Source: Chitinophaga sp. CF418 (lineage in GTDB: Bacteria; Bacteroidota; Bacteroidia; Chitinophagales; Chitinophagaceae). From it: DNA of 64,000 bases. The notes under the pieces were generated by a model that searched no databases, had not been told where the DNA came from, and saw only the letters and a list, made by a program, of their open reading frames with translations. The stretch's first letter is position 1, and each line of letters opens with the position of its first letter. Below, in pieces: positions 37,065-46,224 of the stretch. The position numbers and the translations under genes are program-made. The DNA is taken from positions 1-64,000 of the forward strand of contig NZ_FRCN01000006.1 of assembly GCF_900142925.1 (NCBI RefSeq). Direction: 5' to 3'.

Positions 37065-39418
37065 TATTTATCGATTAGTGAAGGATTAGGATGCACCTGC
37101 GTACCCGGTTGGGCCGCTTTATCACTACTTTGTCCGCCGCCATCTCCGGAGGTCGATGGCGATGCTACCGCATCACGGCCATTGATAATGAAGCTGAGCT
37201 CACCCTGCCAGTCCTGGAAGAGATCGTCATAAGAAAAAAGGCGGGAGTCTGTCCGGTTGTCGGGCACATATTCCCCTGTGCGCCGTTTGGCGAGCCACAT
37301 ATCGCCATGGCTCAGCCCATCTTCACCTGGTTCCACATTCACATAGTCAGGCCGGCTGGCTGCCCAGTAATAACATGCGCATTCCCGGTAGTCGTTCTGC
37401 CATGGTGCGCAGAGACCATGTGTCAGTTCTCCGGGAGCAACGATAGTGGGCGACAAGGCTGCTGTATTGGGTGTCATGTAACTGTTGACGGTAAGCGTGA
37501 ACTCGGGATATTTTACTTTATCACTTAATTCATCTGCTGTGACCAGCACTGGTAGTGTGGCTTCTCCCGCGGTGAACTGTGCCTGTACGGTTTGTCCGGG
37601 CGTCAGTTTAAAACCTGCAATGAGATTGGACCATTCCATAAATGCAGCACCGCTGGGATTGTCGCTGGTGGTTAAATGGACATTGTCTCCACCCGGGAAT
37701 ACCGGCCCTATGCCACGCACCATGGTCGGTTGTCCGTTCACCGCTACCAGGCGGCGGCCTGTGAGATTGAAGCTGGTAGTATCATTGAGCACATAGTTAT
37801 CATTCTCACTCATGGTGACGTTCTGGAAAGTATGCCTCCACAGGTTCCTGAAGTCGAACTCAAGTCCGGGGAAGCAGTTGGAAATAGCGGTCCTTGGCAA
37901 TACGCTGTACGGATTACCGAGACCACGATAGTGCAATTGCGCAATGAGTTCATCTGCTTTCAATGGCTGGCCCGGAACAGGTGGTGGTGGCGGAGGTGCT
38001 GGCGGTGGTGTAGCCGTGTTACCAGTGCGGAACATGGCATTCGAAGCTGCCTGTATCACACTGTTGATCATCCGGTGGGTGAGCGTCAGCGCTCTTCCGT
38101 CAGCGCCCCTCATGAGACCGGGCATCTTGCGGCGCTCTGTATCGGAGAGGTCGCCGATCTTGTGCGGCTTGCGGAGGGCGGAGGCAAACCAGGTGGCAGC
38201 TCCTGAGCTTAACCCGTTAAAGACTCTTTCATGCAGGGTGCGAAGGGCCAGGTTGTCAACTATGGAACTTGCCATAATAGGTTCATACAGGCGGCCGAAA
38301 TCGTTGGTGTCCTGTCTTACCATGGTGCTGGCCACATTCTCCCTGCCATTAATGGGGTTGCCGTTCATGACAGCCGTGTTCATGAGCGTAATGGATTCAA
38401 AGGCGCGGCGGACTATTTCTTCTGCTACTTCAATAGGCACTTCCTTATCAGGTGCTGTGCCCATGATGATCTGTTCCAGTTCATCAGACACAGCACGGAT
38501 AGGCAGTATATCCGGTGCAAATGCAGGAGGACCTGCCACTATATGTGCGGTAGCGCTGAGTGGTGCAAGACCGTTATCAGCAGGCTGCAGGGTAGCTGTA
38601 ACAATACCATCACATTCATCATCAAGATAGCCCCAGCTTACCTGGTCACCATGCTTTGTACTGTAGCCGGCAAATATCTGTGCCGGCATAGTATAGGTGG
38701 GATTGAACTTCGCTGTTTCACTATATCCCTGCCAGCCGCCTTTGGCGGGGTCATATAATACCTGGAGGTCACTGGTGATAACCGGATCGGCAGTCGCTTG
38801 TGCGCCTTCGCTTTCTATTCTCTCTGTGGAAGATCCGTACACGTTACCGGCTGCCGGCGTGAAGCGGAACCGTAACCCGGGAAAATCGTTTGATGGGCGA
38901 ATGAATTGCACCGAACCCAGGGGCAGCGTTTTGCCATCGTGGAAGTTGGGACATTCCCCTACCAGTTTGTATACGTAGGCGTCTTTTATGTTCTCCACTG
39001 TGGCGATGATCTTGTCTTTGATATTACCTGTTCTGCGGAATAATTTTAAGTTGCCCACAGTAACAGACCAGCTAACATTGTCGAGAGTGAGGCCAGCCTG
39101 CTGCAATAATTCCTCTGTAAGGGGAACGAGCATATCCGGATTGTCAGAAGTAATAGCAAAGAGCTCCAGGAAAGGTGCTACCGGACAAATGTAACCATCG
39201 CTTTCGGGAGGGTCCTTGAAGACGATCTGGTCTGGTACATGGGCGCTGACGGTATTCTGAATATTGTCCACGGTAAGTGTCTCCTGAGGTATTATCTGTC
39301 TGAAGTCAAGAGGTTTATTGTCGGGAATAACGAGGTCATATGCGGCTACCGGCAGCGGAGAAGCGCCAAGGCGGCCTATTGCGATGGGAGGAAGGATACG
39401 GATTTCTTTGATTTGCAT
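37064..39418 (-). CDS. LodA-like oxidase, predicted cysteine tryptophylquinone (CTQ) enzyme
   Basis: 784 residues, no signal peptide. The start EIRILPPIAIGRLGASPLP is the LodA N-domain signature. The C-domain shows NPYSVLPRTAISNCFPGLEFDFRNLWRH (Cys515 in a CFPG-type motif) and LCAPWQNDYRECACYYWAASRPDYVNV (Trp673 in PWQ, followed by RPD). LodA and GoxA carry such motifs and make a quinone from one Cys and one Trp to oxidise lysine or glycine, releasing hydrogen peroxide. Which Cys and Trp pair here is my inference. A proline stretch at 471-483 separates the N and C parts, and the tail is Ser/Gly/Pro-rich. It is flanked by the ferritin-like gene (22-base gap) and the coupled radical SAM gene. 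Confidence 0.8.
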   Translation of the reverse strand: MQIKEIRILPPIAIGRLGASPLPVAAYDLVIPDNKPLDFRQIIPQETLTVDNIQNTVSAHVPDQIVFKDPPESDGYICPVAPFLELFAITSDNPDMLVPLTEELLQQAGLTLDNVSWSVTVGNLKLFRRTGNIKDKIIATVENIKDAYVYKLVGECPNFHDGKTLPLGSVQFIRPSNDFPGLRFRFTPAAGNVYGSSTERIESEGAQATADPVITSDLQVLYDPAKGGWQGYSETAKFNPTYTMPAQIFAGYSTKHGDQVSWGYLDDECDGIVTATLQPADNGLAPLSATAHIVAGPPAFAPDILPIRAVSDELEQIIMGTAPDKEVPIEVAEEIVRRAFESITLMNTAVMNGNPINGRENVASTMVRQDTNDFGRLYEPIMASSIVDNLALRTLHERVFNGLSSGAATWFASALRKPHKIGDLSDTERRKMPGLMRGADGRALTLTHRMINSVIQAASNAMFRTGNTATPPPAPPPPPPVPGQPLKADELIAQLHYRGLGNPYSVLPRTAISNCFPGLEFDFRNLWRHTFQNVTMSENDNYVLNDTTSFNLTGRRLVAVNGQPTMVRGIGPVFPGGDNVHLTTSDNPSGAAFMEWSNLIAGFKLTPGQTVQAQFTAGEATLPVLVTADELSDKVKYPEFTLTVNSYMTPNTAALSPTIVAPGELTHGLCAPWQNDYRECACYYWAASRPDYVNVEPGEDGLSHGDMWLAKRRTGEYVPDNRTDSRLFSYDDLFQDWQGELSFIINGRDAVASPSTSGDGGGQSSDKAAQPGTQVHPNPSLIDK

Positions 39419-39440
39419 AACGTTTGTTTTTACTGGTTAG

Positions 39441-40943
39441 TTAACAACTACAGATGCTTGTAAGCTCTTCTATTACCTGCAGGAGTTTCGCATCTGCTTC
39501 AAGCAATGAATAGAGATAGCGGTGATGCTGTTCTTTCGATTGGTTCAGCAAGGTCTGGATGATTGGCCCGGATGCAAAGATGAGGTCTTTGTGTGCACGC
39601 CACCTGTTGTGTTCACCTGCAGGCAATTGGAGGGTGTATGGCACCAGGAACGGCGGACCGGCATATTTGGTGTTTTCATCGATAGTACCGGGATCCTGCA
39701 GTAGTGGCAATTGTATCATCACAGCGGCAATACTGCGAAGATTGTACATTTCCCCGAAAGTGGAATTGATGATCATACCACGTGGGGAAATGGCGCCTGC
39801 ATTGTTGTAACCATTATCCAGCACGAAACTATGTGTAAGGAAGTTCAACAACATCCGGTAACGGATATTGAACAGGTGACCCCAGTTCTGTGCCTCTATA
39901 TTGGTGATGTAGTCGAGTGCTTCATCGGAAGTCTGTCCATCAGAAGGTGATGACTCCGGATCATCGGAATTGGAAGGTATTTCAGGATTAACCGCCAGGT
40001 TACGGGAGAAAGACCAGCTGGCACCGGCTGTTATTTGTTTAAGGGTCTTATATAAGGTCAGGAAGCGTTCAAAGTGTGAAGGCTGTTTGGTGTCCAGCGT
40101 AGTAGCTTCACCCTGTTCAGCTATCTCATTGATGGCATTGTACGCGTCATCCCTGCTGGCGAGTGGCATCACCAGTACATCAGGAGTGCCGGCTAAGCCT
40201 GATAAGGTGTTGCCCCGGTGTCCGCCTTTGTAACCTCTGCCCCATTCATCAAACTTAGCCTGGAAAGGATATGTTTCTGCCTGGAAGGCTTCATCGGAAA
40301 TAACGTTGGGATCTTTGATAAGTTTGAGCAACACTTCAAACAACGCACCGACTGTATTGGGGTGCGGTACTTCCTGTTTGACAATATTGACTATTTCTAT
40401 AGCGTACGGATCGTCGCTGTCCAGCCAGCTTTGAGGGGCTTCCGCATATACATATTTTGCCAGTGAAGATAAAGTAAGTGGTTCCAGCTTGAAGGGAAAT
40501 GGATAAAAAGGAGTATCCCAGGGGTAATCCTGTCTTTCGAAATGCAATGGAGCACCGATCAGCTTCAGAACGTTCTGTACGGAAATGAAGTGTCCCATTT
40601 CTTCTTTTGCAATACCCAGGATGACCTCTTGCGCATTACGCACATCTTCCTGATGTTCTGGCGGCACCTGAGGCCCGCCAAGGCTGTAGGCTGCGTAAAG
40701 GTACTGCAGCATCAGGCCATGTTCTATCTCAGCATCGATGCATAACAGGAATGAGACATAATCTTTACCATTAAATTCCGGGGGAATTGCAATAGGAGCT
40801 TCATCACTTTCGAAGGTAGAGTATTCCATCGGCTGTATACCCTTTCCTGTAAACTGGGCGGACTTTAATGCTTCTGTCCGCAGTTGATTGAGTTGCGCTC
40901 TTTTAAATACGGGTCCGAGGTAACGTTCAAAATTACGTTGCAT
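39441..40943 (-). CDS. Ferritin-like diiron protein, VioB/RebD iminophenyl-pyruvate dimer synthase-like domain
   Basis: 500 residues, soluble. The N-terminal half has a ferritin-like four-helix pattern: FLLCIDAEIEHGLMLQYLYAAYSL (E72/E74/H75) and VILGIAKEEMGHFISVQNVLKLIGAP, with ExxH at 115-118 as metal ligands. DTPFYPFPFKLEPLTLSSLAKYVYAE is also characteristic of the domain found in VioB and RebD, which couple oxidised indole-pyruvate imines. The C-terminal half has a second helical segment (HLFNIRYRMLLNFLTHSF). As the first gene of the LodA/radical SAM/flavoprotein operon it could use an imine produced by the oxidase, or supply a diiron step in cofactor maturation. Neither is established. 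Confidence 0.78.
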   Translation of the reverse strand: MQRNFERYLGPVFKRAQLNQLRTEALKSAQFTGKGIQPMEYSTFESDEAPIAIPPEFNGKDYVSFLLCIDAEIEHGLMLQYLYAAYSLGGPQVPPEHQEDVRNAQEVILGIAKEEMGHFISVQNVLKLIGAPLHFERQDYPWDTPFYPFPFKLEPLTLSSLAKYVYAEAPQSWLDSDDPYAIEIVNIVKQEVPHPNTVGALFEVLLKLIKDPNVISDEAFQAETYPFQAKFDEWGRGYKGGHRGNTLSGLAGTPDVLVMPLASRDDAYNAINEIAEQGEATTLDTKQPSHFERFLTLYKTLKQITAGASWSFSRNLAVNPEIPSNSDDPESSPSDGQTSDEALDYITNIEAQNWGHLFNIRYRMLLNFLTHSFVLDNGYNNAGAISPRGMIINSTFGEMYNLRSIAAVMIQLPLLQDPGTIDENTKYAGPPFLVPYTLQLPAGEHNRWRAHKDLIFASGPIIQTLLNQSKEQHHRYLYSLLEADAKLLQVIEELTSICSC

Positions 40944-41101
40944 GATCAGTAGGTGTTTAGATAATTAGTGAGTTGGTGTGGAATGAAACAATAGTAACCT
41001 TTACCAGCAATGCTGAGGTTTCACATGACTTGTTTTACAATAGAGTTATCTTGTCTGTCTGTAATAGTACTTAAAACGAGCCGGTCAATTCGAGGTCTTT
41101 T

Positions 41102-41133
41102 TAAAGTTAAATACTTTTTCCGGAGCTGTCAAA
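41102..41133 (-). promoter_or_regulatory. Promoter of the ferritin-LodA-SAM-flavoprotein operon
   Basis: On the minus strand: TTTG, 20-base spacer, TAACTTTA, which fits the Bacteroidota consensus TTTG-N19/20-TAnnTTTG with one mismatch. It lies about 160 bases upstream of the ferritin-like gene start. The 379-base gap 40944-41322 holds this promoter, the cob operon terminator and no gene that I can support. Confidence 0.6.
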
Positions 41134-41282
41134 ATGAAATTTTGAATACAGCAAAAAACATATATATCCTTTCCAATGCATCTTCTCTTTTGAAAAATAC
41201 CAACAAGTTTGTATTTCCTGTTGAGTGAAATACATGTACATTGTGCGTATATCTGGGACCCCGATAAAATGATTGTCATGGT

Positions 41283-41311
41283 GGAAGAAAAAGCCCCTGA
41301 CAGTGAGGGGT
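41283..41311 (-). terminator. Rho-independent terminator of the cobalamin operon
   Basis: On the minus strand, CCCCT-(7 bases)-AGGGG followed by CTTTTTCTT. It lies about 13 bases beyond the cobN stop. Confidence 0.8.
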
Positions 41312-41322
41312 GATGTTAAGCC

Positions 41323-44300
41323 TTATTCCTGATCCACAAACAACTGCTGCAGTCGCTCCAATGTCTCTTTCTCCGGCTGTTTCCACATACCCCGCTGGAT
41401 GGCTTCCAGCATACGTTCTGTCATATCTTTCAGCGCCCAGGGATTGACCTGTTCTATGAATTGCCTGTTCTCTTCATCGAAGAGATATGCCCGGGTAATA
41501 CCCTCATACATGAAGTCGTCCACGAGGTCGGTAGTCGCATCATAAGCAAACAGGTAATCCATTGTAGCGGCCATTTCGAAAGCGCCCTTGTACCCATGCC
41601 GTTTTACTCCTGTAATCCATTTAGGGTTAATAACACGGGAGCGGTATACTTTTAACAGCTCTTGCTTCAAAGTTTTCACCTGAGGATTTTCCGGCCTTGC
41701 ATGATCTCCGAAATAAATGGAAGGTTGTTCGCCCTTTATAGTCTGTACGGCATTGGCCAGTCCGCCCTGGAACTGGTAATAGTCGTCGGAATCCAGTATA
41801 TCATGTTCCCGGTTGTCCTGGTTATGCATGACCACCTGTATATCAGACAAACGTTTTTCAAATACCTCGTGAGCTGACTCACCAATACGGTCAGCACCGT
41901 AGGCATAACCGCTCCAGTTGATATACACCTTTGCGAGGTCTTCTTTCGATTGCCAGTTCTTCTCATCGATCACGGCCTGCAGGCCTGCTCCGTAGGCGCC
42001 AGGCTTGGAACCGAACACCCTGAATAAAGCGCGCTTATACGCTTTTTCTTCATCCAGTCCTTTGGCTTGCCATTCCTGTTTTTCTTTCAGGAAACGCTTT
42101 CTGATGGGATTCTGCTCCAAAGATTCATCCAGCTGGGCCACCTTCTCTACGGCAGCATTAAAGAGGGAGATCACATCAGGAAAAGCGTCCCGGAAAAAGC
42201 CGGAGATGCGCAACATTACATCTACCCGTGGACGTCGCAGGGTGATTAGTGGAATGATCTCAAAATCGCTCACCCGCCTGTTTGCTGCCTGCCATACGGG
42301 CTTCACGCCCATCAATGCCAGCGCCTGGGCTATATCATCACCACCGGTGCGCATAGTGGAGGTTCCCCAAACAGACAGTCCGATCGACTCCGGATAATCC
42401 CCGTGCTCCTGTAAATACCTGTCGATGATCAGGTTGGCGCTCTTCACACCCAGGTTGTAGGCGGTTTGTGTAGGGATAGCACGCACATCTACAGAGTAGA
42501 AGTTACGTCCTGTGGGCAGTACATCCAGCCGTCCGCGCGTAGGAGCGCCAGAACTGCCTGAAGGTACGTAATGACCGTTCAATCCCTGTAGGAGATTAGT
42601 GATCTCCTCGCTGGTGGCTTGTATCTTAGGTAAGGTATCCTCAATAATAAACCGGCAGTATTCGCTGGTGAGCGGGTATTGTTCAGGATTCAGCTGATCA
42701 GATCCTGTAAGCATTTCACTGATCAGTGCCTTAGCCAGACCCTCAAGTACGGCTATTACATCCCCATTGATCCGGCATTCCGCAAATACAGTATGTTGGT
42801 CATCGGCTATAAGAGCTGCCTGATAGTCGCAATTCAAAGGATCCAATGACAGCCCCAGATCCCTTGCCAGTACCTGTGTGATCCCCATCCTTCCTGCTAC
42901 CGGCACACGATGTAATGCTACGAGTAGATCCGTCAATTGTTCTCCTTCCGGCGCTTTACCCAGAATGTGCAGGCCATCCCGGATCTGTGCTTCTTTCAAT
43001 TCACATAGATAGCCATCCAGTTTCACCAGCAACTCATCAATGTCCTTCACTGACGATTGCAAGTCGGCTTCCAGGTTGGCTTCCCGTACCAGTTGGGTGA
43101 TCTGTGTTTTGATGATTGCTGTTCGCTTCGGATCTATACTGTATGCATCGTAATACTCATCGATCAGGTGTTCCAGTTTTGTCAGTACACCATAACTCTC
43201 CGCTCTTGTCATAGGTGGTATCAGATGATCGATGATAATGGCATGATTCCTCCTCTTGGCCTGTGTGCCCTCGCCGGGATCATTGATGATAAAAGGATAA
43301 AAATGCGGGATGGGATTTAACAACACTGCAGGGAAACAGGTATCTCTGCTGAGGGCCACACTTTTACCGGGCAGCCATTCAAGGTTGCCGTGTTTACCAA
43401 CATGTACTACCGCATCTGCGTGGAAGACATTATTCACCCAGAAATAATAAGCCAGGTAAGCATATGTAGGCGGCAGATCGGGAGAATGATAAATCGCTTT
43501 AATATCCTGGTTATAACCACGGGCAGGCTGAATACTCACAAAAGTGTTGCCCAGCAGGAAACCAGGGATAATAAATTCATTCTCGTTATAATTAGGAGAG
43601 CCATCAGGATGGCCCCATTGCTGTTCAATCTTCTGTCTTAAAACAGGAGAAAGCGCATTGTAGTACTGGTAGAATTGCGAGATCTTTAGACTTACCTGGT
43701 AAGGTCTGTATAAGGCAGTATCCGTATCATTAGTGATGTAATGCGTGATCAGTTCTATGAGCTCCCCACTATCCGCTGGTACAAATTCTCCTACATGATA
43801 ATTGTGACCCTTTAATGCACGTAGTATCTCCACGATACTGGCAGGCGTGTCCAGGCCGACACCATTGGCCAAACGGCTATCCTTGTTCGGATAGTTAGGC
43901 ATGATGAGGGCGATGCGTTTATCTCCATTCTCTTTATTCCTGATGGCTATCCAACGCCTGGTGAATTCCACAACGAAGTCGCAGCCTTCTTCATGAGTGG
44001 TATATTTAAGGATATCTGAATCCGTCAGTGCATCCCTCCCTAAAGAAGACTTAAACGAAACCGCTGTGGTAATGATCCTTCCATCTATTTCCGGCAGCGC
44101 TATGTTCATGGCTACATCTGTAGGCGTCAGGCCAAACAGGTTCTCCTGCCAGATCTCTTTTGTGCAGGAAGCGAAGATGGCCTGAATAACAGGTACATTC
44201 ATTTTTCTGAAAATGAACTGATCGTCTGTACTATCCAGTAATGATTTGATGGAAAAGCTGGTGGTGTTGATGATGACATCTATGGCAGTTCCGACCTTGT

Positions 44301-45114
44301 GCAACAGGGTAAACAGCTCATCGCAGGTAGCCTGGTCACGGAGATTACTGGCGAAAGCAATGATAGGATTAATACCCTGTTTTTCTAAAGCCGAAGCAAG
44401 ATAATATACCGGCTCCAGATTATCCGCCAGGTAATGGGTCTGATATACGAGTATCACCGCATTTCCCGACTGAGAATGTTGTGGAACGATCGTATGTTCT
44501 TCGCCTACGGGAATGACACCTTTTTCCTGATGAAAGAGGAACAGGTCCGGTAAACGCTGTGGCCCCTCAAATGAATAAGGCAGGTGAAAGAAGGTGTGGA
44601 AGATATATTGCAGACATTGCAGATGATTCCGCCTGCCGCCTGCGCAAAGGTATTTCCAGACTGTATCTGTAATATGGATATCAACAGTAGAACTGTTGAG
44701 CAGCTCAATATCAGGTACATCATATCCCGGGAGGAATAGTACAGGGATCTTCTTCAGTTCACAGGTTATGCTGACCGCTTCGAACAGGTATGGATAATAG
44801 TTTTTACCGCCCAGAAAGCGACAGATAACTAATTTCGCTTCCCCGATCACTTCCTCTACATACTTATCGATCGTGAGCTCCTGTTTCAGGTACACAAGAT
44901 TAGCGATACGCAGTGAGGGCAGGGGCGTATTTCCTGTGTTTGATAACATTGATGTTGCCGCCTGCTGATACAGTTCCCTGTACGCATTGTTCAGGGAATG
45001 TATCTCTGTATCGGCTGCTGACAGGAACACAATGTCGCCAGGCTGCTGCTGTATATGGAAGACCCCTTCACCATTAGGGTTCCATCCTCCCGGAATAGTT
45101 GGAATAAGATGCAT
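41323..45114 (-). CDS. cobN: CobN-type cobaltochelatase large subunit
   Basis: 1263 residues, near the usual 1250-1400 of CobN/BchH-class chelatases. Landmarks are the N-terminal half with the QTHYLADNLEPVYYLASAL segment, the central AYLAYYFWVNNVFHADAVVHVGKHGNLEWLPGKS block and the C-terminal GLSVWGTSTMRTGGDDIAQALALMGVKPVW and YGAGLQAVIDEKNW segments, all CobN signatures. CobN binds the corrin ring (hydrogenobyrinic acid a,c-diamide in aerobic systems) and inserts cobalt with the help of an AAA+ motor and a VWA partner. Those partners are encoded upstream in the same operon (50577-51524 and 49816-50529) as ChlI/ChlD-like proteins. It is the last gene of the operon, nine bases after cobW. Confidence 0.95.
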   Translation of the reverse strand: MHLIPTIPGGWNPNGEGVFHIQQQPGDIVFLSAADTEIHSLNNAYRELYQQAATSMLSNTGNTPLPSLRIANLVYLKQELTIDKYVEEVIGEAKLVICRFLGGKNYYPYLFEAVSITCELKKIPVLFLPGYDVPDIELLNSSTVDIHITDTVWKYLCAGGRRNHLQCLQYIFHTFFHLPYSFEGPQRLPDLFLFHQEKGVIPVGEEHTIVPQHSQSGNAVILVYQTHYLADNLEPVYYLASALEKQGINPIIAFASNLRDQATCDELFTLLHKVGTAIDVIINTTSFSIKSLLDSTDDQFIFRKMNVPVIQAIFASCTKEIWQENLFGLTPTDVAMNIALPEIDGRIITTAVSFKSSLGRDALTDSDILKYTTHEEGCDFVVEFTRRWIAIRNKENGDKRIALIMPNYPNKDSRLANGVGLDTPASIVEILRALKGHNYHVGEFVPADSGELIELITHYITNDTDTALYRPYQVSLKISQFYQYYNALSPVLRQKIEQQWGHPDGSPNYNENEFIIPGFLLGNTFVSIQPARGYNQDIKAIYHSPDLPPTYAYLAYYFWVNNVFHADAVVHVGKHGNLEWLPGKSVALSRDTCFPAVLLNPIPHFYPFIINDPGEGTQAKRRNHAIIIDHLIPPMTRAESYGVLTKLEHLIDEYYDAYSIDPKRTAIIKTQITQLVREANLEADLQSSVKDIDELLVKLDGYLCELKEAQIRDGLHILGKAPEGEQLTDLLVALHRVPVAGRMGITQVLARDLGLSLDPLNCDYQAALIADDQHTVFAECRINGDVIAVLEGLAKALISEMLTGSDQLNPEQYPLTSEYCRFIIEDTLPKIQATSEEITNLLQGLNGHYVPSGSSGAPTRGRLDVLPTGRNFYSVDVRAIPTQTAYNLGVKSANLIIDRYLQEHGDYPESIGLSVWGTSTMRTGGDDIAQALALMGVKPVWQAANRRVSDFEIIPLITLRRPRVDVMLRISGFFRDAFPDVISLFNAAVEKVAQLDESLEQNPIRKRFLKEKQEWQAKGLDEEKAYKRALFRVFGSKPGAYGAGLQAVIDEKNWQSKEDLAKVYINWSGYAYGADRIGESAHEVFEKRLSDIQVVMHNQDNREHDILDSDDYYQFQGGLANAVQTIKGEQPSIYFGDHARPENPQVKTLKQELLKVYRSRVINPKWITGVKRHGYKGAFEMAATMDYLFAYDATTDLVDDFMYEGITRAYLFDEENRQFIEQVNPWALKDMTERMLEAIQRGMWKQPEKETLERLQQLFVDQE

Positions 45115-45122
45115 GTATGATA

Positions 45123-46169
45123 TTAGCTGACTACACTCAGTCTTTCATTGATAATAGTGCCCAGGTCTTTATCGTGTAACTCATCTCCGATGATCACCAG
45201 GCTTGTTTTACGTGTTTCACCATCTTTCCATTTACGGTCAAAATAGTGATCGAAACGGTTGGATACGCCTTGCAATACCATCCGCATAGGTTTACCGGGA
45301 ATATCAATAAACCCTTTTATACGATAGATCTCATATTCTCCGATCAGCTCTTTCAATGCTTCTACCAGCGTTTCTGGTGTATGAGGTGCATGAATATCTA
45401 CTACTACGGAATCAATATCATCATCATGATGGTGTTCCAGACCATTGGCATGATCTTCTTCATGATGGGAGTGACGACTGTCCAGGTCATCTTCTGCCGC
45501 GGCATTTACACCTAAAAGGATCTCTGCGGACAATACGCCATTGGCTGCTGCCACCATTTTCACATCGGGACGTACCTTGCCTGCGATGATCGCTCTCACT
45601 TCTTCGTATTGGATTTCATCTAACAGGTCTTTCTTTGTCATCACTACCAGGTCAGCGCAGGACAACTGGTCTTCGAACAGCTCTTCTATCGGGGTTTCAT
45701 GATCCAGGGAATCATCTGCCAGCCTTTGCGCCTGTACGCGTTCCCTGTCACAGATCTCACCGGTAGCTTGTCCTACGACGTCTACTACAGTCACTACTGC
45801 ATCTACCGTGATCTGTGGTTTCAATTCAGGCCAGTTAAAGGCATGCAGCAAAGGTTTGGGTAATGCAAGTCCTGAGGTTTCAATGATGATGTGATCGATG
45901 GTGTCTTTACGTTCCATCAGCTGTAACATAACCGGCAGGAATTCTTCCTGTACGGTACAGCAAAGACAGCCATTGTTCAGTTCAAGTACATCTTCTTCAT
46001 TGGAACAGCAGGATTTCAGGATCTCGCCATCTATACCCATCTCGCCAAACTCGTTGACAATAACGGCCAGTCTGCGGCCATTGGCGTTCTGAATAAGATT
46101 TCGGATCAGGGTAGTCTTACCTGAACCGAGAAAGCCTGTGATGATAGTAACAGGAATTTTTTGAGCCAT
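45123..46169 (-). CDS. cobW: CobW-family metal-chaperone GTPase
   Basis: 348 residues. The P-loop is GFLGSGKTTLIRNL at about 12-25. The metal-binding NNGCLCCTVQEEF (CxCC) lies near 65, and the C-terminal CobW domain contains LIGEYEIYRIKGFIDIPG. Between them is a His/Asp-rich stretch near 233-253 (SRHSHHEEDHANGLEHHHDDD in part), a likely extra metal-storage loop. COG0523 GTPases deliver a metal to a client enzyme; beside cobN the natural client is the cobaltochelatase and the metal Co(II). The gene is nine bases upstream of cobN, which supports a physical or functional pair. Confidence 0.93.
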   Translation of the reverse strand: MAQKIPVTIITGFLGSGKTTLIRNLIQNANGRRLAVIVNEFGEMGIDGEILKSCCSNEEDVLELNNGCLCCTVQEEFLPVMLQLMERKDTIDHIIIETSGLALPKPLLHAFNWPELKPQITVDAVVTVVDVVGQATGEICDRERVQAQRLADDSLDHETPIEELFEDQLSCADLVVMTKKDLLDEIQYEEVRAIIAGKVRPDVKMVAAANGVLSAEILLGVNAAAEDDLDSRHSHHEEDHANGLEHHHDDDIDSVVVDIHAPHTPETLVEALKELIGEYEIYRIKGFIDIPGKPMRMVLQGVSNRFDHYFDRKWKDGETRKTSLVIIGDELHDKDLGTIINERLSVVS

Positions 46170-46224
46170 TATGTATCTTTTAAGCGTGTATAATTATTGT
46201 TATTATAAACAGATGAGCGGATGC

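Noticed and set aside
37944..38630. 228-residue plus-strand open frame antisense to the LodA-like gene
   Set aside because: Ser/Arg-rich low-complexity sequence in the shadow of the proline-coding region; no start context.
41010..41279. Short open frames on both strands between the cob and LodA operons
   Set aside because: No coding features, and they overlap the promoter of the LodA operon.
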